From Phytoseiulus persimilis (Eukaryota > Arthropoda > Arachnida > Mesostigmata > Phytoseiidae): a DNA stretch of 64,000 nucleotides. This document shows positions 20,050 through 30,225 of this stretch, in pieces. The translations under genes and the position numbers were made by a program. The notes under the pieces are model-generated. The model was given only the letters and a program-made list of their open reading frames with translations. It was not told the origin of the DNA and made no database searches. Each line of letters starts with the position of its first letter. The first letter of the stretch is position 1. The DNA is taken from the NCBI GenBank assembly GCA_037576195.1, contig CM075103.1, positions 23,560,001 through 23,624,000 of the forward strand, written 5' to 3'.

Positions 20050-21387
20050 GGCGTGTTTCGGTGACACAGTTTATTGCCGTATTTACGGGTCATCCCGCCG
20101 GTACACACAGGAGCCGACAATCTTCGGGCGGCGGTCCTTCGAGATCGTTCCACTCGGCCATCTCTCGCGGGCCAGCCGGGCGGCCGACGCTGCCGCAGTG
20201 GGCGGCGGCGCGCCGGCTTTCCGGACCGGGAGGGGGGCCGGAAGGGCGTGGGGAATCGGCGGCTGGTGGACGGCGGGCTGGAGGTGGCGGCGGCAACCGG
20301 TGCTGGGGGGCGTGGGTTGGGGTCACTGCGGTGGCGGCGGTTTGGTAGGTGGCGCGGCGGGTCGCTGGCGGCTGCGGTGGACGGCAGGTTGGCGGTCGTG
20401 CGGGGGTCATTGGCGGCTGGTGTGACGGCAGATCGGCAGGCTGCGGCGGGGTCACTGGGGGGCGCGGTGGCGGTGGCGCGTTGCGGGTTGCTGGGGGGTC
20501 ACCCAGCGGCGGTGCGGCGCGCAGGGGGCGGCAGTGGGAGCGAATCAAAGAGGCGGTGGCGGGGGCCCGGAGTGGCAGGAGCCAGCCGGCGTCAATGAGG
20601 GCCGTGGCCATACGGGATAGGGCGCGGGGACAGCCGGCACGCCGGCACCCTTCCGCGCTGGCGGAAAGGGTGCGCAGGGCGGCCGGACTGGCCGCGGCCA
20701 AGTAGTATCCAGGCGCTGGCCCCGGCGGCGTCGCACAGCGCTCAAAGCCGGGGCAAGTGATACGCCACATCAGGGCGAGAAACCCCCGTGGGGTACACGC
20801 ATACTCTAAATGCATGCCGCTGGCGACCAATGCGCTCGTGCACATGTGTTTGAAAGGGTTGGCCATCGTTGACCTGGACTGAAAGGGAGCATGGAAGATA
20901 ATAGGAGGACATGTCCGAGGGGGGAAAATGGTAGGTCTGGTGTGGGGAAATATGGGCGGAAACTTACGATCGTTGAATGGACGGTGGAAAACAAGAAATC
21001 TCACGGAGAGACGCCAGCCAGGTTGACGAGTTGTGAGGACAGAGGAGATCACAATGGCGGGTTTTATAGTCCAGGGCACTGGGGGGGTGGAGTAAAAGTC
21101 ACCGCCAGTGCGGCCCGGGTGTGATTCGTCCATAATCCTCCAATCAAGTTCCTTGGTCTTTGCATAAGAAGATATCGGGATTACGGTGTCAAATGGCATG
21201 GCAGACTTTCGTCGGAGTTTCAAATGTGGTAGTTCAAGTGTGCTCGAAGTATCATGTAGCGCGAGATCCTCCGGTTGTTGGAGACGAACTGTTCCAGTCT
21301 CGCGGAAGCAATGTAAAATTACGTACGACAAGCGTGAAAAATGAATTGTCCAATGATAATCAGAACCGGAGCCCGGTTCGGCGGGAG
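20050..21387. other. GC-rich segment inside the BEL/Pao element with a minus-strand promoter-like signal
   Basis: This segment lies between the end of pol and the 3' LTR. Bases 20120-20720 are extremely GC-rich with GGCGGC/GGTGGC runs, unlike the rest of the element. The minus strand carries CTATAAAAC at 21061-21069 (a TATA-box match) and AATAAA at 20070-20075, about 1 kb downstream. The layout suggests either an LTR from another family inserted in antisense or a captured transcription unit. The left boundary could be TGACACAG at 20062, but I found no matching target duplication. A minus-strand frame of 464 residues is Pro-rich and probably a composition artefact. Confidence 0.5.
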
Positions 21388-21845
21388 TGTCACGAAAGGT
21401 GGTCGGACCCCAGAGTCTCGACACTTTCGTGGAAGCGATTCCGGCAGTTCGGCCGTAGGCCACCACGGGGCGCCGCAAGCGCACCGGTTGGAAACACGGA
21501 ATCGCTCCATTTCACCTAGAATTCTGAGAGTGTAGCGCCAGGGCGCTACCTGCATCTTTGTTTCTAGGTAGAGGGCCAGTCAGCAGGACGGCTAATCGAT
21601 ATTTGAATGCTAATAAAATATGGTCAAGTCGCTCCCAGGGTGCACGGCGGTTAGCTGCGTTGCAGCGCCGCAGGGTGGAACGTTGCACGTTTAGTATGAA
21701 TCTCTCCGTTCACGGGAACGGATCTCGAGAGCCAGCGCTCTCAATACGTGCAATTTCCACAGGCCACCTGGGACGGCTGCGGCCGGTACGAACCATCCAA
21801 AGCGACTCGTCAATACTCAGGTTGGAGACTGCAGGTTTTGCATCA
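21388..21845 (+). mobile_element. BEL/Pao element, 3' LTR (458 bp)
   Basis: Begins TGTCACGAAAGGTGG, ends TTTTGCATCA, the same length as the 5' LTR. It abuts copia-family sequence at 21846 (TACATCACATAGG), so the element or its 3' half landed in an old copia copy. Divergence from the 5' LTR is concentrated in the first 350 bp. Confidence 0.9.
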
Positions 21846-22396
21846 TACATCACATAGGATAGTACAAGCACAGTCAATATGCCTGCATACAGCTGAATGA
21901 AATTTAGTCCATTCGTTGGAGTCGGAACTGGCTGCGGCGGTTGTTGTGGGTAAAGTTGTAATAGTCTATCCAAATGTCTGATCCACCCTGAACATTTCCG
22001 TCTGGATGCATACACACAACTTAGGTGACGCCAATTCTTTACAGGCATCGTTCAAGTCAATGCAATCTACCCGGAAAATTTCTGGATTACGCTCGTGTAG
22101 TGTGCATGGTTATTTTAGTCGGATGCAGATGGACGTGCAATCTTCAGCGCATTCGATGTACGCGGCGACCTTGGTCGCCATCATGATTGTGATCATGAAC
22201 ATCTTCAGTTGCATCTTTTCTATAACCGGCAAGATTTCGTAAGCGGACGAATTGAGTTTCTGCTAAGCTTCAGTTCCCAAATCAGAGATATTTAACTCTG
22301 GAGGGCAATGGATTATCTTGAAATCTCCATTTTCAATCTTTTCTCTTAACCAGAATTCACGAGTCTCAATGTCTTGGGAACGCCGTGGAAATCTGT
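21846..22396 (-). pseudogene. Old copia fragment: surface-protein gene and RNase H end
   Basis: This 550-bp piece (fragment F) matches element A at about 31727-32207 and element C at about 62271-62812, but is roughly 10 percent diverged, whereas A and B differ by about 1 percent. It holds the TM region and ectodomain of the type I membrane protein gene (a frame ending ...NGLNFIQLYAGILTVLVLS) and the end of RNase H. The surface-protein frame has a stop (TAA) after the CIRLK block. It is an older insertion of the same family, cut on the left by the BEL/Pao LTR. Confidence 0.8.
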
Positions 22397-23074
22397 ACCC
22401 AATCGAGTCGGATGGATGCATTTTTAAAGGGACCTCCGACCGCTGAGCTGGCGGCGCGTTCGCTGCTCCGTGTTTACATCCGCGAGATCGTGCTCACATC
22501 TGTGGCGGAGAATTGAGAACACGGAGAAGCAGGCGCAAAAAAAAACCTCTGAGAAAGCGACTGAACTGAGCAGAAATTATCGAACTCTGAGTTAATCGTG
22601 CTGACTGACATGAAGTATCGTAGTCACCAAGCACTGAACGACTAGCGGATGACTCGAATGGAGACTACGAATGTCAGATCGAAGGAGATCCATGTACTCA
22701 TATCAATACGATACGGCGTAATCATCAATACGTTTCGGATGAGCTGAGGAAGTGTGTGCAGAGAATATGAACCACAGTTCTCGGATCGCGAGGGTATGGG
22801 CGGGCCATGTGATACTCTAGAAGCAGTGGCGGATTCAACGGGTGGCGAAAGGGAAAATGCTTCTGTCTACTAGTCGGGGCACCCCTCCTGGAAGGAGAGA
22901 TGAGTTAGGGGACCTATGGTCTCGAAAGGCGACCTGGAACTCTATTGCCCGTGACCCACGGTCCCTCGAATCTCCAGCTAGCTGAATATGTCTCACCGGT
23001 GCCTTCAAGCGGTCTGGAGACGGAAGAATTATAATGAAGGCCAAAAAGTGGAGCCTTTCAAATGAGCCTCCTGA
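22397..23074. other. Unassigned sequence with one hAT-like terminus
   Basis: CAGTGGCGGATTCAACGGG at 22824 resembles a hAT terminus and the ends at 13176 and 23075. No transposase frame is recognisable before 23230. The rest has no features I can support. Confidence 0.35.
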
Positions 23075-23465
23075 AAGTGGCGGATTCAAGGAAAGAAGCC
23101 CAGTCAGCAATTTTTTCGAGAGGGGGGGGCACCTCTGTGATGCTCGACGCATGATATTGGAATGGAGAGTCAGCCATGAATATTCAGTGGATTTCACGCA
23201 AATTTCATTTCGAGAGCCGCGCTCTGGGTTTAGCTATTGTATCTGAAGCCGTGCCTGGCTTTCTGCTCGGCAAATGTTTCAATCGCATTGTCCAAATTCA
23301 AGGAGTTGGCAACCTGTCGCTTCATATAGAGTATACGGAAATTGTTGAGCGTGGTATCCGCTGAGGTGGTCCCACGATATTCCCTCACAATTCTCAAAAA
23401 GCTCATGACGTGCTCCGCGCTCGCCGGCCGCCACGGACCAGGGTCTGGAATGGACGGCACAAGCT
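23075..23465 (-). pseudogene. Second hAT transposase C-terminal fragment
   Basis: The minus-strand frame at 23230-23460 contains RPASAEHVMSFLRIVREYRG and LNNFRILYMKRQVANSLNLDNAIETFAEQKA, colinear with the fragment at 13256-13528. The sequence between the frame and the terminal GTGGCGGATTCAAGG also matches the first copy. It is truncated at 23465, where copia element B begins. Confidence 0.7.
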
Positions 23466-23471
23466 GTCACG

Positions 23472-26453
23472 ACAGAACATGCTGTCCCGGAGCAGGGTCT
23501 ACTAATCTATAGACCTCATTCGTTCTGAATGATTCAAGCTCTAATGCCATTGCAGCATACCATTCATTTTTGAATCTAGAGCGATTCACATCATTCAGGT
23601 TCAGTGGCACGCTGGCCTCTTGCTCCATAGAACTATTCAATGTGGATGGAAAACCACAGGAAGCAGCATTGGCTTCACCTGCTTGATATCTATCTGGTTT
23701 TCTCCTAATTCTTTTACTAGTTCTACTTCCCTCGGTTTGTCCTTCCGTCGCTGCCGGTACTCTATTTGATGAACTGCGCAGTCTGTATTCTTGGGCAGGC
23801 GGGCTCGTGATGACCGAATCTTGTTCGGGAGCTATACCAAGCTCTTTGTCCACTAGGCGTTCGCTATCCTTTGTGACTCCAACACCTTCTTCATCATCGG
23901 TGGGGTCAGTTGGTTGTTGCTCCTCTTCATCTTCTGGTGGTTCTTCTGTGGTTGCTGGTTTGTCTTCTTTCGATGGTATCGGAGGAAATTTGTTCTTATC
24001 ATCTTGTAGTGGTGCTGGTTCCTTCACTACGATGTCTGGGATACGATGCACTTTGGTGGTTCCTTTTTCTAAGACGCGATAGCTGAGTCCGTCATCATCT
24101 ATCCCTACGATTATTCCAGGGATAGCTCTCTTATCCAGTTTGCCCTTTGTTGGATTAATGTTGTAGAACCAACAACGAGTGCCGAAACGACGTACCCTTC
24201 CTAGGTATGGTTTGTGATCAGTGATGATTTCGAAGGGTGTCTTCTCTTCTGGTGATATGATTTTGATGGTGTTGAGACAAAACGTACCGAATGAAACGGC
24301 CTCAGCCCAAGCTGCCTTGCTTGAGTCACTATCGATGATCATTGTCCTTGCAAGATCGAGAAGAGATCGATTCAGTCTCTCAGAAACCCCGTTATGCATC
24401 GGAGTCCGCGGAGCCGAATTAGATAGTCACAACCCGTTGAACGAAGGTAGGTTTGCAGCCTCTTATTCTGGAATTCGGATCCTCCATCTGAATGCAGGTG
24501 ATATACCTGTTGTCCGGTTCTTGATTTGAACCACTTCGTGAAATCCACGATTCGATCATAGACCTCTGTTTTATCACGGATGAAGTACGTTTTTCTAAAA
24601 CGACTCTTGTCATCAGTCAGTGTGATAAAAGCAGTATGTCGACCGTAAGAGGGTACGCTTACAAAGCATGTGTCGCTATGTATCCACCCGATACGAGGGG
24701 AAATCGAGCTTATGGGTTTCAATCGGAAACTTGCTCTATGCATCTTTCCTTTGATGCAACTGTCACAACTGACAAAATCGGGGATAACTTCATAGCCTTC
24801 TCTTTGTAACAATGCTTTGAGCCAACCAACGTTGATATGAGCGAAACTTCGGTGCATTTCCATAAGGCTGACCTTCTTCGGGCTCTCGACCTGATGTCCT
24901 TCAGGGATATCTTCGGCATACAACACGTATAGTCCGTTTTTACGAGCTGCGTGTATATTGACTTTTCCTTGAGTCAATATGATGGATTTGCGGCAAACCT
25001 GAATCTTGAAGTTGTCATCTGCGAGCTTGGAGACGGAGATCAGATTTCTCCTTAGCTTGGGAAAATACAGGACTTCCCTCAGTTGGATGGTGTGACGTTG
25101 GTTATTGTGCACAAATGTCACACGGACTGTTCCGAACCCAGGAGCGCTCAGGGTTCGGGATCCTCCCAATCTGATTTGACGAGCTTGATGATATGGAGTG
25201 TATTCTATCATATGATCTTTTGTGTTACTCATATGGAAGTTTGTTCCACTATCAATGATGTACTCATTTTCTGATGTCATCATGTGAGTCTCCATGGTAC
25301 CGGCTTCGCAGTTCAAGGCTTCTGTGATGTGAGCACGGCCATAGTTTGCATTGGCCTGGGTTTGCTGCCTGCGGTTTGATGGACGCTTGCCTGTCCTTTT
25401 TGCTGACGACGACTGATGAGAACTACTCGAACCGGGTTGTGAATAGGTGCTGGAGTGATATTGGTTCTTGCCTTGATGAGGTCGGTTGTTGTAGTTCTTC
25501 TTGGGAGCAGTACACTGAGATTTGATGTGTCCCTGACGACCACAGTTATAACATGTCGTTGTAGTAACTGTGCGACTGGCGTATGTCCTTCTCTGGATTG
25601 TACTCTTGCGTCTATGTCCTTTGTTTGACACACGCATTCGGGAATACAGAGCTGTTACCTCGTTGGTGTCGAACTTGCCTCTCCTGAGTGCTTCACTTTC
25701 TATTGCCAGTTTGAGGTGGGCAAATGATCTTCCAGAGTCCTCTCTGGCTGTGAATGCCTGTTTGAATGGCTCCCAGTTTGACGGAAGTGATTCAAGGAGA
25801 ATGGTGATCTTAAGGCCATCTGGAGTTTGAACTCCAAGTGCTTCAATATGACTAGTTATCTGACTGAAGCGGAAGAGGTTCTCTGATGCTGTTTTGTTCT
25901 GCTGGTACTTGTATCCCATGAGTTTTGCCAGAGCCAACTGTTTAAGTCCACCATTGGTTAGTGAGAACTTTCCAGTAATTAGTCTCCACATTTCTGGAGC
26001 GTCGATCGTCAATGAGTTGTGAGCGAAGAGGGACACTGCGAGTGATGACTGCAGGGATGCAAAGAGTGTGCATCGTGCCGCTCGATTCCCAGCGATGTAT
26101 CTTTCCATCTGCTTCTTTCCCGCTGGTTTGTTTTGATCAACTGGAAGTGGTGGTGCTAGATTGCCCGAGGTGACGTCGAGTGCGAATGGGTCCGCATCAA
26201 GAGCAGCTGGTATAAGCACCTTCCACTCCTTGTAGTTACTGCCATCCAACCTGAGCACCACGCCGTTGCGATTACGATGACGCGTGCCCATGTTCAGATC
26301 ATCTCCAATGCCATCGTCGCTTTGCATGAGGTTCATACCGCTTGTTTCGCCGATTCTAATAACCGATGAGTCTGCTCTTGGGTCACCTAAATCACTGTAG
26401 CCGTGGGAGCTTGCGGAATCTTCAAGTGTGGCCGGATTCTCTGCGGGATCCAT
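23472..26453 (-). pseudogene. Copia element B Gag-Pol, truncated in RT
   Basis: Reading on the minus strand from 26453, the frame encodes gag, a CCHC knuckle (CYNCGRQGHIKSQC), protease (IIDSGTNFHM), the integrase zinc region (CDSCIKGKMHRASF) and the integrase core (WIHSDTCFVSVPSYGRH, LHSDGGSEF, NGVSERLNRSL giving D, D and E). A small indel at about 24400 shifts the frame (24399-23467 continues the protein). The sequence stops matching element A at 23472, just at the start of RT (LVDPAPGQHVLS), where hAT sequence begins. RT, RNase H and the accessory module are missing. Nearly identical to A over the shared length. Confidence 0.9.
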
Positions 26454-26576
26454 AGAACTTGTTGTGTATGCACCGGAATATCACTTTTTGATCATTTCAA
26501 AAGTCACAATCAAGTCTACACAGAGTCACACACTTATACACCGCACTATCTGATTAAGAATGTTCGCAGATTCAAT

Positions 26577-26592
26577 CGTGCTTGATAACGAA
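26577..26592 (-). promoter_or_regulatory. Probable copia primer binding region of element B
   Basis: Right after the LTR (minus strand) comes TTCGTTATCAAGCACG. Elements D and E have TCGTTATTGCGCACGAT at the same place, so this block is conserved across three copia families here and is the likely primer site. The tRNA partner was not identified. Confidence 0.5.
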
Positions 26593-26931
26593 TGTTGGAT
26601 ATTTGGGCTCACTAGCTAGTTGGCGAACAGTCTCAATCTGAAAATGGGTTGAAGATCACGGCACGAAATAAACAGACAGAGTTTCAGTTAGAAACATCTA
26701 GCTCCTCAGAGCTGTGCTTTATTAGCTCTGGTATATATACCCAGGGGAAAGTGCTGTAACAGGTGGTAAGCAGATCCGAAGCTGGGTTGCCTTCGGATCT
26801 GTGTCACGACATGCGAATGCAATTCTCCAAAGTGTCAGAGGTGAGCTTCGTGTTCACCTCTACCTCTGACCACTGACCGTAATCACACTGACGGGTTTCA
26901 GATACCCGCAATATGGCTAAATAATGCATCA
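26593..26931 (-). mobile_element. Copia LTR shared by elements A and B (339 bp)
   Basis: On the minus strand it runs TGATGCATTATTTAGCC ... ATCCAACA. It is 339 bp, the same as the LTRs at 36532-36870 and 57137-57475. Promoter signals on the minus strand: TATA-like GTATATATAC at 26740-26731 and AATAAA at 26723-26718, giving a very short R region. On its right lies the polypurine tract and accessory module of A, so it is the 3' LTR of A. On its left lies the primer-site region and gag of B, so it is also the 5' LTR of B. Confidence 0.92.
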
Positions 26932-26949
26932 TCCCCCTTTATATGGAAG
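26932..26949 (-). promoter_or_regulatory. Polypurine tract of element A
   Basis: The minus strand reads TAAAGGGGGA directly before the 3' LTR. The same tract precedes the LTR of element C (57476) and lies outside the far LTR of A (36871), with TAAGGGAGGA at the matching place in element E (49181-49190). Confidence 0.75.
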
Positions 26950-27023
26950 CCGAGTGTTGATTACCTAGATTACATCCTACATATCATGACTACCTAATAT
27001 ATGTACAGCATATTTGATTTTAC

Positions 27024-27746
27024 CTATGACCACTCAAATTTGGCGGGCTCTGTCCAGTGGTTAGGAGGAGAGTCACTCCTCCCCTCGTAGAGGAATGAAT
27101 CGAACCCAACATCTCTTTTGATGAAGAGCTTGAAGAAATCGACACTTTCCACTGGGGCCGGGCAGCCCTCCCTTTTGTCTCTTCTACTTCTGAATAGTAG
27201 CATGAAGTTGATGTGGTCAATCAACCACTGGATGATCAGTCCTCTTCCGACACACTGAATTGTCTTTTTGAAGTTCCGGGATTCTCCTTCCCATCTTCGT
27301 TGGATTGATCTCTCTGATGGGAGAACTTCATGGGTCACTGCCATGTAGAATGACAGCCCGTACAGGTACGCGTCGTAACCTGTGAGTGTGTCGGGTCTGA
27401 ACTCATCCGTGAGTTCAGCCTCTGCAATCTTGGTTTCGAACCATTGTCTCAATGGCTCTGGCATGTCCTCTATCTCATTTGACAGGGCTGTCCGGTCAAT
27501 GATGTCCCAGTTGTTAATATACTGGCCTCCAAGGAAAGTATTCGTATTTTTCCCTGATAGGTGAAGTGGTGAGTCAATCTTACACTCACCGGATTCGCAC
27601 CTACATGCCATGAGTCCGTCAAGATCTTTCACCTCTGGGAGGTGTGCGAAGCGTAGTGCTAATCTGTTGTAGCGGATGCGGTGCGCTGTGATGTCCAACT
27701 GGGGTGATGCCATGACGAAGACTTTTCTACAGGTTTCAGAGCACAA
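27024..27746 (-). CDS. Accessory protein next to 3' LTR, unknown function (element A copy)
   Basis: This is a 240-residue frame in the sense of the element, ending about 80 bp before the polypurine tract. A second copy at 57568-58290 has the same length and about 90 percent identity. The start may be the internal MASPQLD (residue 12), since the copies agree strongly from there. Features: a Cys cluster CRCESGEC at about residue 48, an aromatic stretch (YDAYLYGLSFYMAVTHEVL), a semi-hydrophobic helix (RGLIIQWLIDHINFMLLF) followed by RSRRDKREG, and a C-terminus ending WTEPAKFEWS. There is no signal peptide or clear TM. I recognise no family. A TATA-like TATAAAG lies upstream at about 27825 on the minus strand, so it may have its own promoter. 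Confidence 0.7.
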   Translation of the reverse strand: MCSETCRKVFVMASPQLDITAHRIRYNRLALRFAHLPEVKDLDGLMACRCESGECKIDSPLHLSGKNTNTFLGGQYINNWDIIDRTALSNEIEDMPEPLRQWFETKIAEAELTDEFRPDTLTGYDAYLYGLSFYMAVTHEVLPSERSIQRRWEGESRNFKKTIQCVGRGLIIQWLIDHINFMLLFRSRRDKREGCPAPVESVDFFKLFIKRDVGFDSFLYEGRSDSPPNHWTEPAKFEWS

Positions 27747-28289
27747 AATTCACTATGGAAGGCCGACGTCTTACTACCTTGAAGGTTTTCTTCAGTATGA
27801 GCTTGTCTTTGAACTTTTCTGCTTTATACGAACTGCCCTCTATGGGTCAGAGGCCGGGCTGTGGTGTGCCCCTTCGACGTGTTGTTCGGCTGTTCAAAGC
27901 ATTCTTTATGTTCTCACGAATGTTTGATACCGACGAGTAGGTATTAACACGAGACCGCTGTTTTCTATCTCTTTGAAAACAGCATCTTTGTTATTAGAGG
28001 CACTCGTGTATATGTTCCCTTGTTTTTCCGAGTCCGAGTCGCTCAAGTTCTAAGCACTCAATCCTCTGATCGATATTTTTACAGTAGACTTGTCTAAATA
28101 GTCTCGTTTATCGGAATTTTTCAGTCGAGGACTGCTTGTTCTGTTCCGACATTGGAATCAGGGCTACTAATCATAACGAACGATTAGAGGGGGAAAGTCT
28201 AGACCCTTTATCACCAGTATCTGAGGTCATGAGGCCATCACAACTCCTCACGAACTCTGGTCAAACGCTCGTTTGGTCTCCACTGTATC
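27747..28289. promoter_or_regulatory. Divergent intergenic region of the accessory module (element A)
   Basis: This region separates the minus-strand 240-residue gene from the plus-strand coiled-coil gene, which point away from each other. On the minus strand a TATAAAG box at about 27825 precedes the minus gene. On the plus strand TTTTTCAGTCGAGGAC at about 28116 contains TCAGTC, a good arthropod initiator. The element C equivalent (58291-58834) is well conserved, including TTCAGTCGAG. A bidirectional promoter is inference. No other gene is present. Confidence 0.5.
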
Positions 28290-29875
28290 ATGGATCCGAA
28301 CCAATTGCCGTACAGTGTTGTTCCATCACCATCACCACCGCCTCGCTTCAATCATCCTCCAGGTATTCAATCTCCCGTTCCAATGAACTACACTGGTTAT
28401 CGTCCTCCGGTGCCAGTTAATGTTCATGGGGTTCCTATGCCTGTTCCTGTGACACCTGGTCAAATGTTGTTCATCCCAACAACGATGGGAACGTTGTGAC
28501 TGTGAACGTCCAGGAATCAGGACTCGTATCCGAGTATGGGAAGCTACTCATGGATCGACTTGTTCAAATGGAGAATGCAGTCTCCATTTATCAAAGTGAA
28601 GCTCTCGCCATCCCCAATTCAAACATTGATATTGGAGTGCTTCATGAGGAAGTCAAAATTCTTCGCTCCAATCTCGACACCTATGCCGAGAATTTCTCCA
28701 GTCTTCTTACTCAGCTCAATGCATTTGCTAAGTGTGTTCCCAAGACTGCCGCTCTTGATGAGGTCATCAAGTCCATGGGTCAAATTCATGATCAGGTACA
28801 GGACCAAGGATTGGCCATCAAAATGACTCGTACAAGTCATAGTGGACTCTCTGATCGTCAAACTGAATTTGCGTCAAAAATGGCCACAATTGAACAGATT
28901 CAACTTGTCCATGAAATGATTGCCAGTGTCCGTACTGACGTTGCCAAGGTTGTAAGTCAGGTTGGAGTCATGTCCTCCAAAGATCGTTCTCCCGACTCAT
29001 CCACCACGGGGAATGTTGATTCCCTGACGCGAAGCATTGCTGAATTGAGGGACAACATTCATCGTCTTGAGAACAAGATCATCACGGTCGATAAGTCAGC
29101 CAAGAAGCATTCTGAGATAAACTCAAGAAACATCAATGAGGCGCTCACCAAGATTACACTTACCGAGTGCTCACTCAAGTCTCATGATGATGCCAGCAAG
29201 ATGAACTGGGCAGCGAACTCGGGAAATCTCCAAGAAGTTCGCGATCAACTCGCACGCAATAGTGCCGCCGTTGCCAACATCCTGGTGTCGCTGAACGAGA
29301 TCTCAGCACATGTGGACCGAGTTTACACGATGTGTAATAACTTACAAACGAACCAGTCATCATTCGAAGAAGAGCATGAAGATATACCACCACCGCCGCC
29401 TGCTCGAAGGAGATTTTTGATTCGTCTATTTCAAGAACTTCTGAACTATGTTCTCACATGCAGAGGGTGCTGCATTTTTCTCATTCTTCTACTGATTATG
29501 GGTATGTATTTCACCCTTCTAGAACTATCAGCAATAAATTTCTGATGGGGTCTTATAAATCAAATCTCCTTTCTTCTAGTTGGAAGTATCTCCTTCGGCA
29601 TCTACCGCATTCATCACGCCGGTGGTGTTGTGGTGACCTCCTCAGCAATACCTGACCTCTCCGATGACGACTCAATCGTTCCCGCGAGTGACCCACCCCC
29701 AGTGATTCAGCAGCGTCCTGTGAACCGCACAGGACTCGTCAAGAAGTCAGATTCGGAAAATGTTGTTCTTCGCGACTATGGATGCAAACGTAACCCTCAG
29801 GTCTCTGGATGGATATGTATTCATGAGACCTCTAAGGCATGCTTGAGTGTTCCCGGCAATAAGCCAGTTACCTAA
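28290..29875 (+). pseudogene. Antisense coiled-coil membrane protein gene, damaged copy (element A)
   Basis: This gene runs opposite to its element and is the counterpart of the intact copy at 58835-60499. It begins MDPNQLPYSVV with a Pro-rich head, then is thrown out of frame near 28463 by a one-base loss (ATGTTGTTC versus ATGATTGTTC in C). The long coiled-coil part continues at 28496-29501. A 78-bp GT-AG intron (29502-29579) follows inside the TM codons, and exon 2 ends early at a TAA at about 29873 where C has CAA. So this copy has two independent lesions. The role is unknown. Confidence 0.75.
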
Positions 29876-30225
29876 ACAGTCCTGTGTACTCACACTATTG
29901 ACAATAGTGTCTGTGGTGTTGGCAAGTCCACCACTGTTTGTAGTCGTGTTTGATTTTACGCCTGTGGTTAGGCGGTTTTTAATTCGAAACCTCAATCACT
30001 TTCAGACCGTCACTTGATCTTTGGATGTCGACGTCTGTATCTTTTGATGAGCTTGATTGTATTGGCAACGAAATAAATCAAAACATTGGCTTGGAGATAT
30101 GGAATCTTGTATTTCTGTGTTTTCGTAACACACGATGGCTCCTCCCCCTTTTCTCTATAGTCGGTAATACTCCGTTTCGTTCTGGCATTTACTGCCATTC
30201 ATCGGCCTTCCAATCAGTCGTTAAG
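29876..30225. other. Spacer between the two antisense genes (element A)
   Basis: This holds the former end of exon 2 and a leader for the next gene. A short stem (CGCCTGTGGTTAGGCG) occurs at about 29958. No other frame is supported. The open frame reaching back to 30025 is probably leader rather than coding, since copy C starts at the equivalent of 30226. Confidence 0.4.

Noticed and set aside
20090-21484. 464-residue Pro-rich frame on the minus strand
   Set aside because: It spans the BEL/Pao LTR and a GC-rich tract where stops are rare by composition. It has no domain and crosses an element boundary.
30025-30225. N-terminal extension of the mucin-like gene in element A
   Set aside because: Element C has no equivalent open extension and the signal anchor fits a start at 30226.
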